A DNA stretch of 64,000 nucleotides from Thiobacillus sp. (GTDB taxonomy: Bacteria; Pseudomonadota; Gammaproteobacteria; Burkholderiales; Thiobacillaceae). The notes under the pieces are model-generated. The model was not told the origin of the DNA. It saw nothing but the letters and a program-made list of their open reading frames with translations, and made no database searches. Shown piece by piece: positions 1-8,618 of the stretch. Each line of letters opens with the position of its first letter. Position 1 is the stretch's first letter. The DNA lies in NCBI GenBank assembly GCA_024708885.1, contig JANJXT010000011.1, positions 1 through 64,000 on the forward strand. The letters run 5' to 3'. A program made the translations under genes and the position numbers.

Positions 1-1114
1 TTTCCAGTTGCGCTTCGGGAATGCCGGGGCCGGCGTCGCGCACCTGCACGCGCACCTGCCGTGCATCGCAGTCGAGCGCGAGTTCCACGCGCCCCCCTCC
101 ATAACGCAACGCATTCTGGATGAGATTGGCGAGTATCCGGCGCACGGCGAGCGGACCGGCTTCGATTTCACACGCTGCGGCGGCCTTCCAGGGCACGCCG
201 GCGTCTGCGGCCAGCTCGCCCAGCAGCGCGGCGAGATCGAAGTGGGTGCGCGCTTCCGCACGGGAGGCGCGGGCAAGATCGAGATACGCCGCGACGAGCC
301 GGTTCATGTCGTCGAGATCGGCCAGCGCACGGTCGATGCGCGCGGGGGCGGGGTCGTCGTGCAGCAATTCCAGGTTGAGGCGCAGGCGCGTCATGGGCGT
401 GCGCAGGTCGTGCGAAATGCCGCCGAGGAGCGTGGTGCGGTTGTCGAGCAGTTCGCGCACTTCCGTCGCCATGGTATTGAAACGCCGTGCCAGTTCGGCG
501 AGTTCGGCGGGGCCGGTTTCGGGCAAGGGCTCGGGCAGCTGCCCGGCGCCGACCTGGCGTGCGGCCTGCGCCGCGCGCGCCAGCGGCACGGTGATGCGGC
601 GCACCAGAAACAGCGCAGTCAGCAGGCTCAGCAGGGCGCCGACGCCGATGACCGCGACCGCGGCAAGCGGCGGCCGCACGGCGTAGCGCTGCGGAAAGAA
701 GCCGACCCGCAGGTCGTGGCCGCCCACCGGCAGTTCCAGCCAGGCCGCGGCGGAGCCGGGCACGCCGTGCAGCACCGCCGCCTCGCCCATGCGCTGGCTG
801 AGCGCAACTTCGATCTGCCTGCGGAAGGCGAAATTCGGTGCCGGCGCGGTCGCGCCGACATCGACGGTGGCCAGGCGCAGTCCGTGGCGGCGGGCCAGCT
901 CGTGCTCGAACGCCGTGCGGGTCTCCGGCGGCAGTTCCGCCCAGGTCTGCGCGGAGAGCACGATGAGACCGGCAAGGTCGTCGGCGGAGCGCTCCGCCAC
1001 CGGCACGATCAGCGTCTGCACCACCACCCAGGTCGCCAGCGCCTGGAACACGACGAAGGCGAACGCCAGCGTCAGCGCGGTACGCGCGTAGAGCGAACCG
1101 GCGACGCCCCGCAT
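1..1114 (-). CDS. EnvZ-like sensor histidine kinase (C-terminus cut by window edge)
   Basis: Membrane histidine kinase that would phosphorylate the response regulator encoded just upstream. The start is an ATG 7 bp after the regulator's stop. Two membrane segments are visible (about residues 12-37 and 149-172) around a periplasmic domain of roughly 110 residues, followed by HAMP (about 173-225). The H-box GISHDLRTPMTRLR puts the phospho-accepting His at residue 235, and an N-box NLIQNALRYG follows. The G-box end of the ATPase domain lies outside the window. The H-box and architecture resemble EnvZ/RisS kinases. The signal sensed is unknown. Confidence 0.9.
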   Translation of the reverse strand, partial: MRGVAGSLYARTALTLAFAFVVFQALATWVVVQTLIVPVAERSADDLAGLIVLSAQTWAELPPETRTAFEHELARRHGLRLATVDVGATAPAPNFAFRRQIEVALSQRMGEAAVLHGVPGSAAAWLELPVGGHDLRVGFFPQRYAVRPPLAAVAVIGVGALLSLLTALFLVRRITVPLARAAQAARQVGAGQLPEPLPETGPAELAELARRFNTMATEVRELLDNRTTLLGGISHDLRTPMTRLRLNLELLHDDPAPARIDRALADLDDMNRLVAAYLDLARASRAEARTHFDLAALLGELAADAGVPWKAAAACEIEAGPLAVRRILANLIQNALRYGGGRVELALDCDARQVRVQVRDAGPGIPEAQLE

Positions 1115-1120
1115 TCGCAA

Positions 1121-1831
1121 TCAGCCTTTGCCCTGCGGCAGGAAGATGTAGCCCTGGCCGCGCTGGGTGCGGATGTAGGCAGGGTTGGCCGGATCGCCCT
1201 CGATCTTCTTGCGCAGGCGATTGACGCGCACGTCGATGCTGCGGTCGAAGGGGTCGCGCTCGAAGCCGCGCAGCTGGTCCATCAGCCAGTCGCGCGACAG
1301 CGCGCGGTTGGCATGGGTGACGAAGATTTCCAGCAGTTCGTACTCGCCGCCCGTGAGCGGAATTTCCGCGCCGTCGCACGACAGCGTGCGCGCATCGAGG
1401 TTGACGCTGCAGGGGCCGAAGTTCACCCGCCGCGCACCCTCCGCGGCGCGGGGTGCAACGGTCGCGCCACGCCGCAGCACGGCGCGGATGCGCGCGAGAA
1501 GTTCACGCGGATTGAACGGCTTCGGCAGGTAGTCGTCGGCGCCGACTTCGAGGCCGATGATGCGGTCGATGTCCTCGCCCCTGGCCGACAGCATGATGAT
1601 GGGCGGAAACCCCGGCTGCGCGCGCAGGCGGCGCGCGACCGAAAGGCCGTCTTCCCCGGGCATCATCCAGTCGAGCACGACGAGGTCGGGCCTTTTCGCC
1701 CCCAGCAATTGCTCGAGCGCCGCCGCATCCGCCGCGGTTTCGACGGCGTAGCCCTGGCTGCCGAGATATTCGGCGACGAGCTCGCGGATGCCGGCGTCGT
1801 CGTCGGTGACATAAACGAGTTCCTTCTCCAT
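1121..1831 (-). CDS. OmpR-family response regulator
   Basis: Two-domain transcription factor of 236 residues. The receiver domain occupies about residues 1-120, with acidic pocket D10-D12, phospho-acceptor D54 in VVLDWMMPG and the conserved Lys in LPKPF. A winged-helix OmpR/PhoB DNA-binding domain follows (about 135-232). I chose the ATG that begins MEKELVYV. An in-frame ATG 30 bp upstream would add MCGRRCYSLR, which is not typical of the family. It is cotranscribed with the kinase downstream and is divergent from three small envelope-protein genes, which makes that intergenic region a possible target. Confidence 0.9.
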   Translation of the reverse strand: MEKELVYVTDDDAGIRELVAEYLGSQGYAVETAADAAALEQLLGAKRPDLVVLDWMMPGEDGLSVARRLRAQPGFPPIIMLSARGEDIDRIIGLEVGADDYLPKPFNPRELLARIRAVLRRGATVAPRAAEGARRVNFGPCSVNLDARTLSCDGAEIPLTGGEYELLEIFVTHANRALSRDWLMDQLRGFERDPFDRSIDVRVNRLRKKIEGDPANPAYIRTQRGQGYIFLPQGKG

Positions 1832-1983
1832 GCGCAAACTATAACAGCGCCGCCCACACACCCTGTCCCATCCGGTTACACACTGTTACAAAATCACCCT
1901 TGCGCGAAACGGTGCGCTTACTTTTCCCACCCACAATGCGAAGCGTGGAAGCGACGCACGCAAGCACAGAAACGGAGATGACG

Positions 1984-2280
1984 ATGAATGCACGCACCCC
2001 CCTGACGTTCGGCATGGCAGCACTGGGACTTGCCCTGGTGACTCCGGTTCACGCCGCGTCCGATGCCCATCGCGACGACGCGTTCATCGTCGCCCGGCAG
2101 GACAACGCACGCGACACGCGCCGCACCACGCGCGAGCCGCGCCACGACGAAGACCGCGCCCAGGAACGTGATGCCGAGACCGAGGCCGGGCGCGACAAGG
2201 AAAACGGGTACGGCTACGGCTACGAGCGTCGCCAGCAGAAACGGCAGGACGGCGACAGCCGCCCACGCGGCCGCCGCTGA
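1984..2280 (+). CDS. small secreted charged protein, unknown function
   Basis: Predicted 98-residue protein. It has a clear Sec signal peptide (MNARTPLTFGM... ending VHAAS, cleavage near residue 25). The mature part is extremely hydrophilic and rich in Arg, Asp and Glu with a GYGYGYE patch, so it is probably disordered. I chose the second of two close ATGs because GGAG lies 6 bp before it. I recognise no family. It is first of three consecutive small exported proteins divergent from an OmpR-type two-component pair, which suggests an envelope-related role (inference). Confidence 0.6.
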   Translation: MNARTPLTFGMAALGLALVTPVHAASDAHRDDAFIVARQDNARDTRRTTREPRHDEDRAQERDAETEAGRDKENGYGYGYERRQQKRQDGDSRPRGRR

Positions 2281-2317
2281 ACGAGTGCCTACATACACAC
2301 CGGAAAAGGAGCGCAAC

Positions 2318-2866
2318 ATGAACACACTGACCGTCAACACCACCCTCGCCGCCGCGCTGCTCGTCGTCGCCGGCACCGCCCACGCCGGCGCCGGCCATGG
2401 CGACCGCTACACCACCCGCGCCCGGGTGCTGGCCAGCGTACCGGTCTACGAAACGATCAACGAGCCGCGCCGCGAATGCTGGACCGAGACGGTCGGCTAC
2501 GAAACCCGCAGCTACCGCGATGGCAACAGCGCCGGCAGCGCGATTCTCGGCGCCATCGCCGGCGGCCTGCTCGGCTCCACCGTCGGCAAGGGCGACGGCA
2601 GGGTCGCTGCGGCGGCGGTCGGCGCGGCCACGGGCGCAGTGGTGGGCGACCGCTGGAACAAGAACGGCACCCGCTACGAATCGGTCCCGCAACAGGTCGA
2701 GCGCTGCCGCGTTCAGGACGATTACCGCCAGGTCATCACCGGCTACGACGTGCGCTACCGCTTCGAGGGCCGCGAGTACACCACGCGCCTGCCCTACGAC
2801 CCGGGTCCGTGGCTGACGCTGAACGTCAATGTTTCCGTGGCGGACGATCGGCGCGACCGCTGGTGA
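2318..2866 (+). CDS. glycine-zipper 2TM-domain envelope protein
   Basis: Predicted 182-residue exported protein. It has an N-terminal signal peptide (cleavage after TAHA, near residue 24). A central glycine-rich helical hairpin, ILGAIAGGLLGSTVGKG followed by AAAVGAATGAVVGDRW, is the glycine-zipper 2TM motif found in the Rickettsia 17-kDa antigen and SlyB groups. The C-terminal third carries paired Cys and Tyr/Arg-rich segments (ERCRVQDDYRQVITGYDVRY). A ribosome-binding site AAAAGGAGCG precedes the ATG. Such proteins usually sit in the outer membrane or periplasm and respond to envelope stress; the exact role is unknown. Confidence 0.8.
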   Translation: MNTLTVNTTLAAALLVVAGTAHAGAGHGDRYTTRARVLASVPVYETINEPRRECWTETVGYETRSYRDGNSAGSAILGAIAGGLLGSTVGKGDGRVAAAAVGAATGAVVGDRWNKNGTRYESVPQQVERCRVQDDYRQVITGYDVRYRFEGREYTTRLPYDPGPWLTLNVNVSVADDRRDRW

Positions 2867-2933
2867 GCCGGCCGCCGCCACCGGGACGGATCACGTCCGC
2901 CCCACGTTTCACCCATCCTCAAGGAGAACGACC

Positions 2934-3302
2934 ATGCTTCGCACACTGCTACTCACAGGCGCCCTGTTGACCGCTTCCGGCACGGCCTTGGCACATGGCG
3001 GCGCCCCGGTCTACGGGCGCGTCATCCAGGTCCAGCCGAGCGTTTCGGTATCATTCGGGACCGGCCGTTACGATGGCTTCCGGGTACTCTACGAGCGCGG
3101 CGGCAACCGCTACTGGACGCATGCGATGTACCGCCCCGGGCCGACGATTCTGGTGCCGCAATACGTCCCGGTGACGTATGCGCCCCGCTACGCCCCGGAT
3201 CACGGGCGCGGCTGGAACGACCACCGCGGCCGGCATGACGACCGCCGCGACCATCCTTCCCGCGGCCACCCTTCCCGCGACCGGCATCACGGACGCGGCT
3301 GA
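2934..3302 (+). CDS. small secreted His/Arg-rich protein, unknown function
   Basis: Predicted 122 residues. The signal peptide MLRTLLLTGALLTASGTALA has a canonical AxA cleavage site. The mature part has a compact core (about 25-85, with GRVIQVQPSVSVSFG and GNRYWTHAMYRPG) and a low-complexity tail of His, Asp, Arg and Gly repeats that could bind metal. AAGGAG lies 8 bp before the ATG. No family is recognised. It follows the glycine-zipper gene by 67 bp and probably shares its transcript. The tail (DHGRGWNDHRGRHDD type) resembles other small metal-linked envelope proteins only in composition. Confidence 0.6.
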   Translation: MLRTLLLTGALLTASGTALAHGGAPVYGRVIQVQPSVSVSFGTGRYDGFRVLYERGGNRYWTHAMYRPGPTILVPQYVPVTYAPRYAPDHGRGWNDHRGRHDDRRDHPSRGHPSRDRHHGRG

Positions 3303-3318
3303 AGCGGCGTTTCGCGAT

Positions 3319-3440
3319 TAACGTGAAGCTCGCGCAGCGAACCTTCGTCCCCCTCCCCCGCTTGCGGGGGAGGGCGGGGAGAGGGAAACGTTCATGGCGA
3401 GCGTCGTTTCATGTTCTGGGGCGGCGAATCGCCATGAACG
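3319..3440. repeat. dispersed intergenic repeat, copy 1
   Basis: About 120 bp that matches a second copy near 17,921-18,092. Shared blocks in order: ACGTGAA(G/A)CTCGCGCAGCGA, then CCCCCTC(C/T)CCCGCTTGCGGG, then AGAGGGAAACG, then CATG(T/G)TCTGGGG(C/T)GGC and CGCCATGA. The C-rich/G-rich block (3350-3375) can fold as a strong hairpin. The copy ends exactly at the stop codon of the minus-strand reductase gene, so on that strand it forms the 3' untranslated region and may act as a terminator. Confidence 0.65.
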
Positions 3441-4187
3441 TCAGCCGTGGTGCACGACAAAAGCCACTTCGGTGGTGAAATTGCCGATACCGCGATGGTT
3501 GGTCAGGGTCCAGCCGGTCTCCTTGAGGTGATGCGTGAGCTCGCGCGTCATCTCAGGATTTCCGCAGATCATCACCCGGTCCTGCTCGGGATCGGGGTGC
3601 GGCAGGCCGAGGCGCCGCGACAGTTCGCCCGAGCGAAACAGGTCGCCGCCACGCTCCGGCGTCGGGAAAGGTTCGCGCGTCACCGTCGGCACGTAATGCA
3701 GTTGCGCGTTGCCCATGGCCTCGATTTCCGCGCGGTACGCCAGTTCGGCCGCCGTGCGCACGGAATGCACGAGCACCACGGTCTCGAATCGCGCATACAG
3801 TCCGGCATCGCGGATCAGGCTCATGAACGGCGCCAGCCCGGTGCCGGTGGCAAGCAGGTAGAGGGTGCGGCCCGGCAGCACGTGGTTGAGCGTGAGCGAG
3901 CCGGTGGTCTTGCTGTTGACCCACACGCTGTCGCCCGGACGGATGTTCGCGAGCTGGCTGGTCAGGGGACCGTCCGGCACGTGGATGCTGAGAAACTCCA
4001 GGTGGTCGTGGGCCGCGGTCGAGACGATCGAGTAGGCACGCGCCACCAGCTTGCCTTCGCGCTTCAGGCCGATGGTGACGAATTCGCCGTTTTCGAACGC
4101 AAAATCCTGCGGCCGGCTCAGGGTAAAGCTGAAAGTCTTATCCGACCACGGGCGCACCGACTGCACGGTCTGTTCGCTGTAAGGCAT
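3441..4187 (-). CDS. fpr: ferredoxin--NADP(+) reductase
   Basis: FAD flavoenzyme of 248 residues that moves electrons between NADPH and ferredoxin or flavodoxin. The FAD-binding barrel (about 1-100) has the RAYSIVST motif. The NADP domain (about 105-248) has GTGLAPFMSLIRD and VMICGNPEM. Length and motifs match the bacterial Fpr subfamily. The C-terminus ends VAFVVHHG rather than the Tyr- or Trp-ended tail of plastid-type enzymes; extended tails are usual in this subfamily. It stands alone, with an intergenic repeat immediately after its stop. Confidence 0.92.
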   Translation of the reverse strand: MPYSEQTVQSVRPWSDKTFSFTLSRPQDFAFENGEFVTIGLKREGKLVARAYSIVSTAAHDHLEFLSIHVPDGPLTSQLANIRPGDSVWVNSKTTGSLTLNHVLPGRTLYLLATGTGLAPFMSLIRDAGLYARFETVVLVHSVRTAAELAYRAEIEAMGNAQLHYVPTVTREPFPTPERGGDLFRSGELSRRLGLPHPDPEQDRVMICGNPEMTRELTHHLKETGWTLTNHRGIGNFTTEVAFVVHHG

Positions 4188-4305
4188 GTCCGACTCCAGG
4201 TTTTCCTGGTTGACAAGTGAATTCGCATATTCTACTCAACAGGCGTCGGATGCAAGCCGGGTCGATGCCGCGCACGCCCGTGCCGGTCTGGTGCGCGAAA
4301 TGCTC

Positions 4306-5520
4306 TCAGTGCGTACCGTGCACGGCGGCGACCGCCTCGGCGCGTGCCTGGAATACCGCCTCGCGGATGCGAGCGGGCTCGACCCGCTTCGCCACCGCGC
4401 CGGCGTCGACCGCCTGCGCCGCGCGCAGGGCCTGACGCAGATGATCGAGGGCCGGAAAGGGCTTGTCCTCGTAGCCGGGGCGACCGCGGAAATCGCACTC
4501 GCAGGCGGCAAGGAAATCCTCGAAGCGCGCGGGGCGCCGGAAGGCGTCGACGCGTTCCAGCAATTTGACGAGGGTGCCGGGACGCAGTTCGAGGGCGCGG
4601 TGCACGAGACCATGCTCACGCGCCACCGCCACCGCCAGTTCGCGGCATTCGACCGGCACACGGATACGCGCTGCAAGTGCGCGCACCAGTTCCACCCCCT
4701 TCGCTTCGTGACCGACGTGCTTCGGCCACAGTTCGGGCGGCGTCACGCCCTTGCCCAGATCGTGCGTGAGCGCGGCGAAGCGCACCGCCAGGCTCGCGCC
4801 CTGCCCTGCCGCCCAATCGACGACGCGCAGGGTGTGCACGCCGGTGTCGATCTCGGGGTGGTGTTCGGGCGGCTGCGGCACGCCGAACAGGCGCTCGATT
4901 TCGGGAAACAGGCGGGCCAGCGCGCCGCATTCGCGCAGTACCGCGACCATGCGCGACGGCTGCGCTTCCATGAGTCCGCGGGCGAGCTCCTGCCACACGC
5001 GCTCGGGCACCAGCGCGTCGACCTCGCCGTCGTCGACCATCTGCCGCATCAGGACGAGCGTTTCGGGCGCCACCGTGAAGCCGGAAAAACGCGCAGCGAA
5101 GCGCGCGACGCGAAGGATGCGCAGCGGATCCTCGGCGAACGCCGCGCTGACGTGGCGGAACACGCGTGCGTCCAGATCGCGCCGGCCGCCGTAGGGATCG
5201 ATCAACGCCCCGCGCTCGTCTTCCGCCATGGCGTTGATGGTGAGGTCGCGCCGGCGCAGGTCGTCCTCCAGCGTCACCTCGGGTGAGGCGTACACGGTGA
5301 AGCCCTTGTAGCCGCGCCCGGACTTGCGTTCGGTGCGCGCAAGCGCGTATTCCTCGTGGGTGTCGGGATGCAGAAACACCGGAAAATCCTTGCCCACCGG
5401 CTGGAAGCCCAGTGCCACCATGTCGTCGGGCGTGGCGCCGACGACGACGTGGTCACGGTCGGCCACCGGCCGCCCCAGCAGGCGGTCACGCACCGCACCG
5501 CCGACGATGTAGGTTTTCAT
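4306..5520 (-). CDS. cca: multifunctional CCA tRNA nucleotidyltransferase
   Basis: Adds or repairs the 3' CCA end of tRNAs. The class II nucleotidyltransferase head shows GGAVRD (residues 7-12) and metal-binding D21 and D23 in DRDHVVVG. Neck and RNA-binding segments follow. A C-terminal HD domain shows HDLGKG plus a downstream HVGHE, typical of the E. coli-type enzyme with phosphatase and phosphodiesterase activity. At 404 residues it is close to the E. coli protein. It lies 15 bp beyond the dehydrogenase-like gene on the same strand, so cotranscription is likely. Confidence 0.95.
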   Translation of the reverse strand: MKTYIVGGAVRDRLLGRPVADRDHVVVGATPDDMVALGFQPVGKDFPVFLHPDTHEEYALARTERKSGRGYKGFTVYASPEVTLEDDLRRRDLTINAMAEDERGALIDPYGGRRDLDARVFRHVSAAFAEDPLRILRVARFAARFSGFTVAPETLVLMRQMVDDGEVDALVPERVWQELARGLMEAQPSRMVAVLRECGALARLFPEIERLFGVPQPPEHHPEIDTGVHTLRVVDWAAGQGASLAVRFAALTHDLGKGVTPPELWPKHVGHEAKGVELVRALAARIRVPVECRELAVAVAREHGLVHRALELRPGTLVKLLERVDAFRRPARFEDFLAACECDFRGRPGYEDKPFPALDHLRQALRAAQAVDAGAVAKRVEPARIREAVFQARAEAVAAVHGTH

Positions 5521-5535
5521 GGCGGCAGCGCTGGA

Positions 5536-6573
5536 TCAGCGATGCGCGTGTTCGCGGAACTCATCGTAGCGCGCCCGCGGCGTTTTCGCACCGAGATATT
5601 CGGGGGCGATCGCTTCCAGGGCTGCGGGCTGGAAATCGAACACCGCAGGCCAGCCGCCGGTGCAGACATTGTCGACGCTCATGGCGAAGAAGTTGTCACG
5701 CGTCATCAGCGCCCTGCCGGGTTTGAATTCCAGCATCCATGCCTGCAGGTAGGACAGCGCATCGCCGAGCGGGACGATGGGACGTCGATGTCCGGTGAGT
5801 GTCCCGACGTAGCGCACGAGTTCGAGCAGGGTGTAGGCGCGCGGGCCGCACAGCTCATACGCCTCGCCGATGGTCGCGGGGCTGTCGAGACTGTCGGCGA
5901 AGGCGCGCGCGACGTCCTCGACATGCACCGGCGCAAAGCGCGCATGCGCGCCGGCGAGCGGCACCGCCGGGGACAGCCTGAGCAGGCCGGCGAACATCGA
6001 CAGGAAGGAATCACCGCGGCCGAAGATCACCGAGGGGCGGAACACCGTGACGTCGAGACCATAGCCGTGAACGAACTTGGGACCGTCGAGATACCACTTC
6101 TCGTGTTCGACGTGGCGCCGCCCCGCCTCGCGCACCAGCGCCTCGCCGATGCCCTTGGAACGCTGGTAGGCGGAGCGCGAATTGGGATTGGCGCCGAGTG
6201 CGCTCATGTGCAGCAGGCGGCGCACGCCGGCTTCGCCCATGGCGTGCACGACCTTGCGCGGCAGTTCGACGTGGACGTGCTGGAAGTCGCCGCGCCGCTC
6301 GGAGGGCCGATCGATGCGCCCACGCTTGCCTTCATGCAGGATGCCGACGAGGTTGACGACCGCGTCAAGCCCGCGGAACTGACGCAGCAGGGTCTGCGGA
6401 TCGTGCACGTCGGCCTCGACCACCTCGACGGTGGGCAGGAGGATCAGTTCCTTGGCGGCCTCGCGGCGCCGGCTCAGCACGCGCACATGATGACCGCGCG
6501 CCGCCAGCAGGCTGACGAGCTGTGTGCCGACGAAGCCTGAACCGCCCAGGATGCCGATGCGTTGGATACTCAT
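5536..6573 (-). CDS. NAD(P)-binding complex I NDUFA9-like protein
   Basis: Atypical short-chain dehydrogenase of about 345 residues. The Rossmann motif GILGGSGFVGTQLV is at residues 5-18, followed by NLVGILHEG and an active-site-like YQRSKGIGEALV in which the usual YxxxK is present. The C-terminal part (RPSVIFGRGDSFL, then the substrate-side LxxLVRYVG) matches the NDUFA9 group of extended SDRs that associates with complex I or quinone metabolism. I chose the start MSIQRIGI; an ATG 9 bp earlier is also possible. The substrate is unknown. Confidence 0.8.
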   Translation of the reverse strand: MSIQRIGILGGSGFVGTQLVSLLAARGHHVRVLSRRREAAKELILLPTVEVVEADVHDPQTLLRQFRGLDAVVNLVGILHEGKRGRIDRPSERRGDFQHVHVELPRKVVHAMGEAGVRRLLHMSALGANPNSRSAYQRSKGIGEALVREAGRRHVEHEKWYLDGPKFVHGYGLDVTVFRPSVIFGRGDSFLSMFAGLLRLSPAVPLAGAHARFAPVHVEDVARAFADSLDSPATIGEAYELCGPRAYTLLELVRYVGTLTGHRRPIVPLGDALSYLQAWMLEFKPGRALMTRDNFFAMSVDNVCTGGWPAVFDFQPAALEAIAPEYLGAKTPRARYDEFREHAHR

Positions 6574-6610
6574 GGTCTGCAAATCGAGTCGTGGAAATTC
6601 GGATTCTAGC

Positions 6611-8572
6611 TCAGGCCGCAGCCTCGTCGTCGCCCGCGGGTTCCGCGTCGGTGGCGGGTGGCTGCGCCTCGCCGCGGCGCGCCGGGATGCTGCCGAGCCG
6701 TTCCTTCAGCAGCACCGACGGCTGGTTGAAGCGCTGCGCATAGTACATCGCGTTGCTCAGCACTTTCTTTACGTAATCACGCGTCTCGGCGAACGGGATC
6801 GACTCCACATAGACAGCGCCCTCCATCGGCTGACCGGCGCGCCAGCGCTGCGCCCGGCCCGGGCCGGCGTTGTACGCGGCGGTGGCGAGTACCGGCGAGC
6901 CGTCGAGGCTGTCGAGCACGTGGCGAAGGTAGTATGTGCCGAAGCGGATATTCTTTGCCGGGTCCTGCATTTCCCTCGGGTTGAAGCGGGATATGCCGAG
7001 CCGACGCGCGATCCAGCGCGCGGTATTGGGCATGATCTGCATCAGGCCGGCGGCGCCGACGTTCGAACGCGCGACGTTGATGAAGCGGCTCTCCTGGCGC
7101 ATCAGGCCGAACACCCACGCCTCGTCGATCTGCTGCGCACGGGCCGCCTCCTGCGCCAGTTCACGATAGGGCGCGATGAAGCGCAGTTCGAAATCGTGCA
7201 GGTCGCGGGTGCGCTCGGCCGCATAAATGGCGCGGTCGAACCAGCCCAGTCGACGCGCAATCTCCGCGGCAGCGAGCAGATTCACGTCGTTGAACTCCTG
7301 GATGCTCCAGTTCCATTCCTGCGTTGCCTCGCTGCGCAGCCCCAGTTCGTAGAGCGTCACCGCACGCGCGATACCCGGATGGCGCGCCACGGCGTCGATG
7401 TCGGTGCCACCGACCTTGACGTTGACGGCGGGCGCCTGCAGCACCGGGCCGAGCTCTTCCTGCGCGAGCTGGCCGTAATAGTGGTGCTCGCGCGCCAGCG
7501 CGACGAAGCTCTGGTTGGCAGCGAGCGTCTGCCCGCCGGCTTTCATCGCACGCGCGTGCCAGTAGCGCCATGGCGGCTGCACGCGCGCCTCGCCCATGCT
7601 CTCGATCGCGCGCCGCACCGCATCCCAGTCGCCTGCGCGCAGCGCGCTGCGGACCCACCACTCGCGCTGCGTGTCGTCGAGTGCGACCGCGCCGGCACGT
7701 TCGAACAACGCACGTGCAGCCGGCTCGTGGCGGCGTGCCGCCCACGTCGCCAGAAGCCCCCAGGCGTGGCGCTGTTCCGGCTGGGTGAACTGCTCCAGCC
7801 GCTTTTCAAGCGCCGTGCGCGCACGCGCGGTATCCAGTTTCGCGAGCAGGCTCAGCGCATAGAGGGCGATTTCGCGGCTGGCGCGGCTGTCGAGCGTTTT
7901 GGTGGTCGCGAGCCAGCGCGCCGGGTCGCGTGCCGCCAGATCGAGCTGCGCGGCTGCCGGGCGCTGCGCCTCGGGCAGCAGGATCGCAACGCTTTTCGCC
8001 ACCCCAGGATTGCCGGCCGCCAGCGCCAGCCGGTAGCGCCGCCACAGGTCTTCGGTCTGCAACAGTCCCGCCGCAATCAGCTGGTCGAACAGCGGCGCGC
8101 AGACAGCGGGCTGATCGCGCCCGGTGAACCACAGCGCGATGGCCGCGCGCAGCTCGCTGCGATCGCCCACCGCCCACTCGGCCCGCCGCGCGTAGCATTG
8201 ATGCACCACGTCCGGGCGCCGCAGGCGCGCGTACTCGGCGCGGTAGGCCGGCCACATCTCGCGCCGGCCCAATTCCTTCAACCATTCGGCACGCAGGCGC
8301 TCGGCCGGCCAGCTGCCGGGATACGCGGCAAGAAAATCCGCCACCCGTTCGTCGCGCTCGGCCGGGAGCGTCAGCAGCAATTGCCAGAATGCCACGTAGG
8401 GTGCGAGCGCATGGTCGCCCGGTACCGCGGCCGCCGCGCGTGCCAGTTCCGTCGGCTTGCGTGCGACAAACGCCGCCTGCGCCTGCCGCACCGACGCGTC
8501 GCCCGGAGCCGCGGCCGCCGGCGCTTCCCACAGCATGCCAAACAGCAGGCAAACAGCCAACCATCTCCTCAT
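6611..8572 (-). CDS. slt: soluble lytic murein transglycosylase (Slt70-type)
   Basis: Periplasmic enzyme that cleaves peptidoglycan between MurNAc and GlcNAc, forming 1,6-anhydro ends. It is 653 residues, starting MRRWLAVCLLFGMLW with a signal peptide ending APAAAAP. A long alpha-superhelical region (about 30-440) precedes the SLT catalytic domain, where MRQESRFINVARSNVG holds the catalytic Glu and GLMQIMPNTA and AYNAGPGR complete the signature. The C-terminal tail (about 30 residues, rich in Ala and Glu) is unusual but low in complexity. It follows ilvA on the same strand after 46 bp. Confidence 0.93.
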   Translation of the reverse strand: MRRWLAVCLLFGMLWEAPAAAAPGDASVRQAQAAFVARKPTELARAAAAVPGDHALAPYVAFWQLLLTLPAERDERVADFLAAYPGSWPAERLRAEWLKELGRREMWPAYRAEYARLRRPDVVHQCYARRAEWAVGDRSELRAAIALWFTGRDQPAVCAPLFDQLIAAGLLQTEDLWRRYRLALAAGNPGVAKSVAILLPEAQRPAAAQLDLAARDPARWLATTKTLDSRASREIALYALSLLAKLDTARARTALEKRLEQFTQPEQRHAWGLLATWAARRHEPAARALFERAGAVALDDTQREWWVRSALRAGDWDAVRRAIESMGEARVQPPWRYWHARAMKAGGQTLAANQSFVALAREHHYYGQLAQEELGPVLQAPAVNVKVGGTDIDAVARHPGIARAVTLYELGLRSEATQEWNWSIQEFNDVNLLAAAEIARRLGWFDRAIYAAERTRDLHDFELRFIAPYRELAQEAARAQQIDEAWVFGLMRQESRFINVARSNVGAAGLMQIMPNTARWIARRLGISRFNPREMQDPAKNIRFGTYYLRHVLDSLDGSPVLATAAYNAGPGRAQRWRAGQPMEGAVYVESIPFAETRDYVKKVLSNAMYYAQRFNQPSVLLKERLGSIPARRGEAQPPATDAEPAGDDEAAA

Positions 8573-8618
8573 GGCACCGAGGGTACCATTGCTGCGCGAT
8601 GTTTCACGCCAGGCGAGT

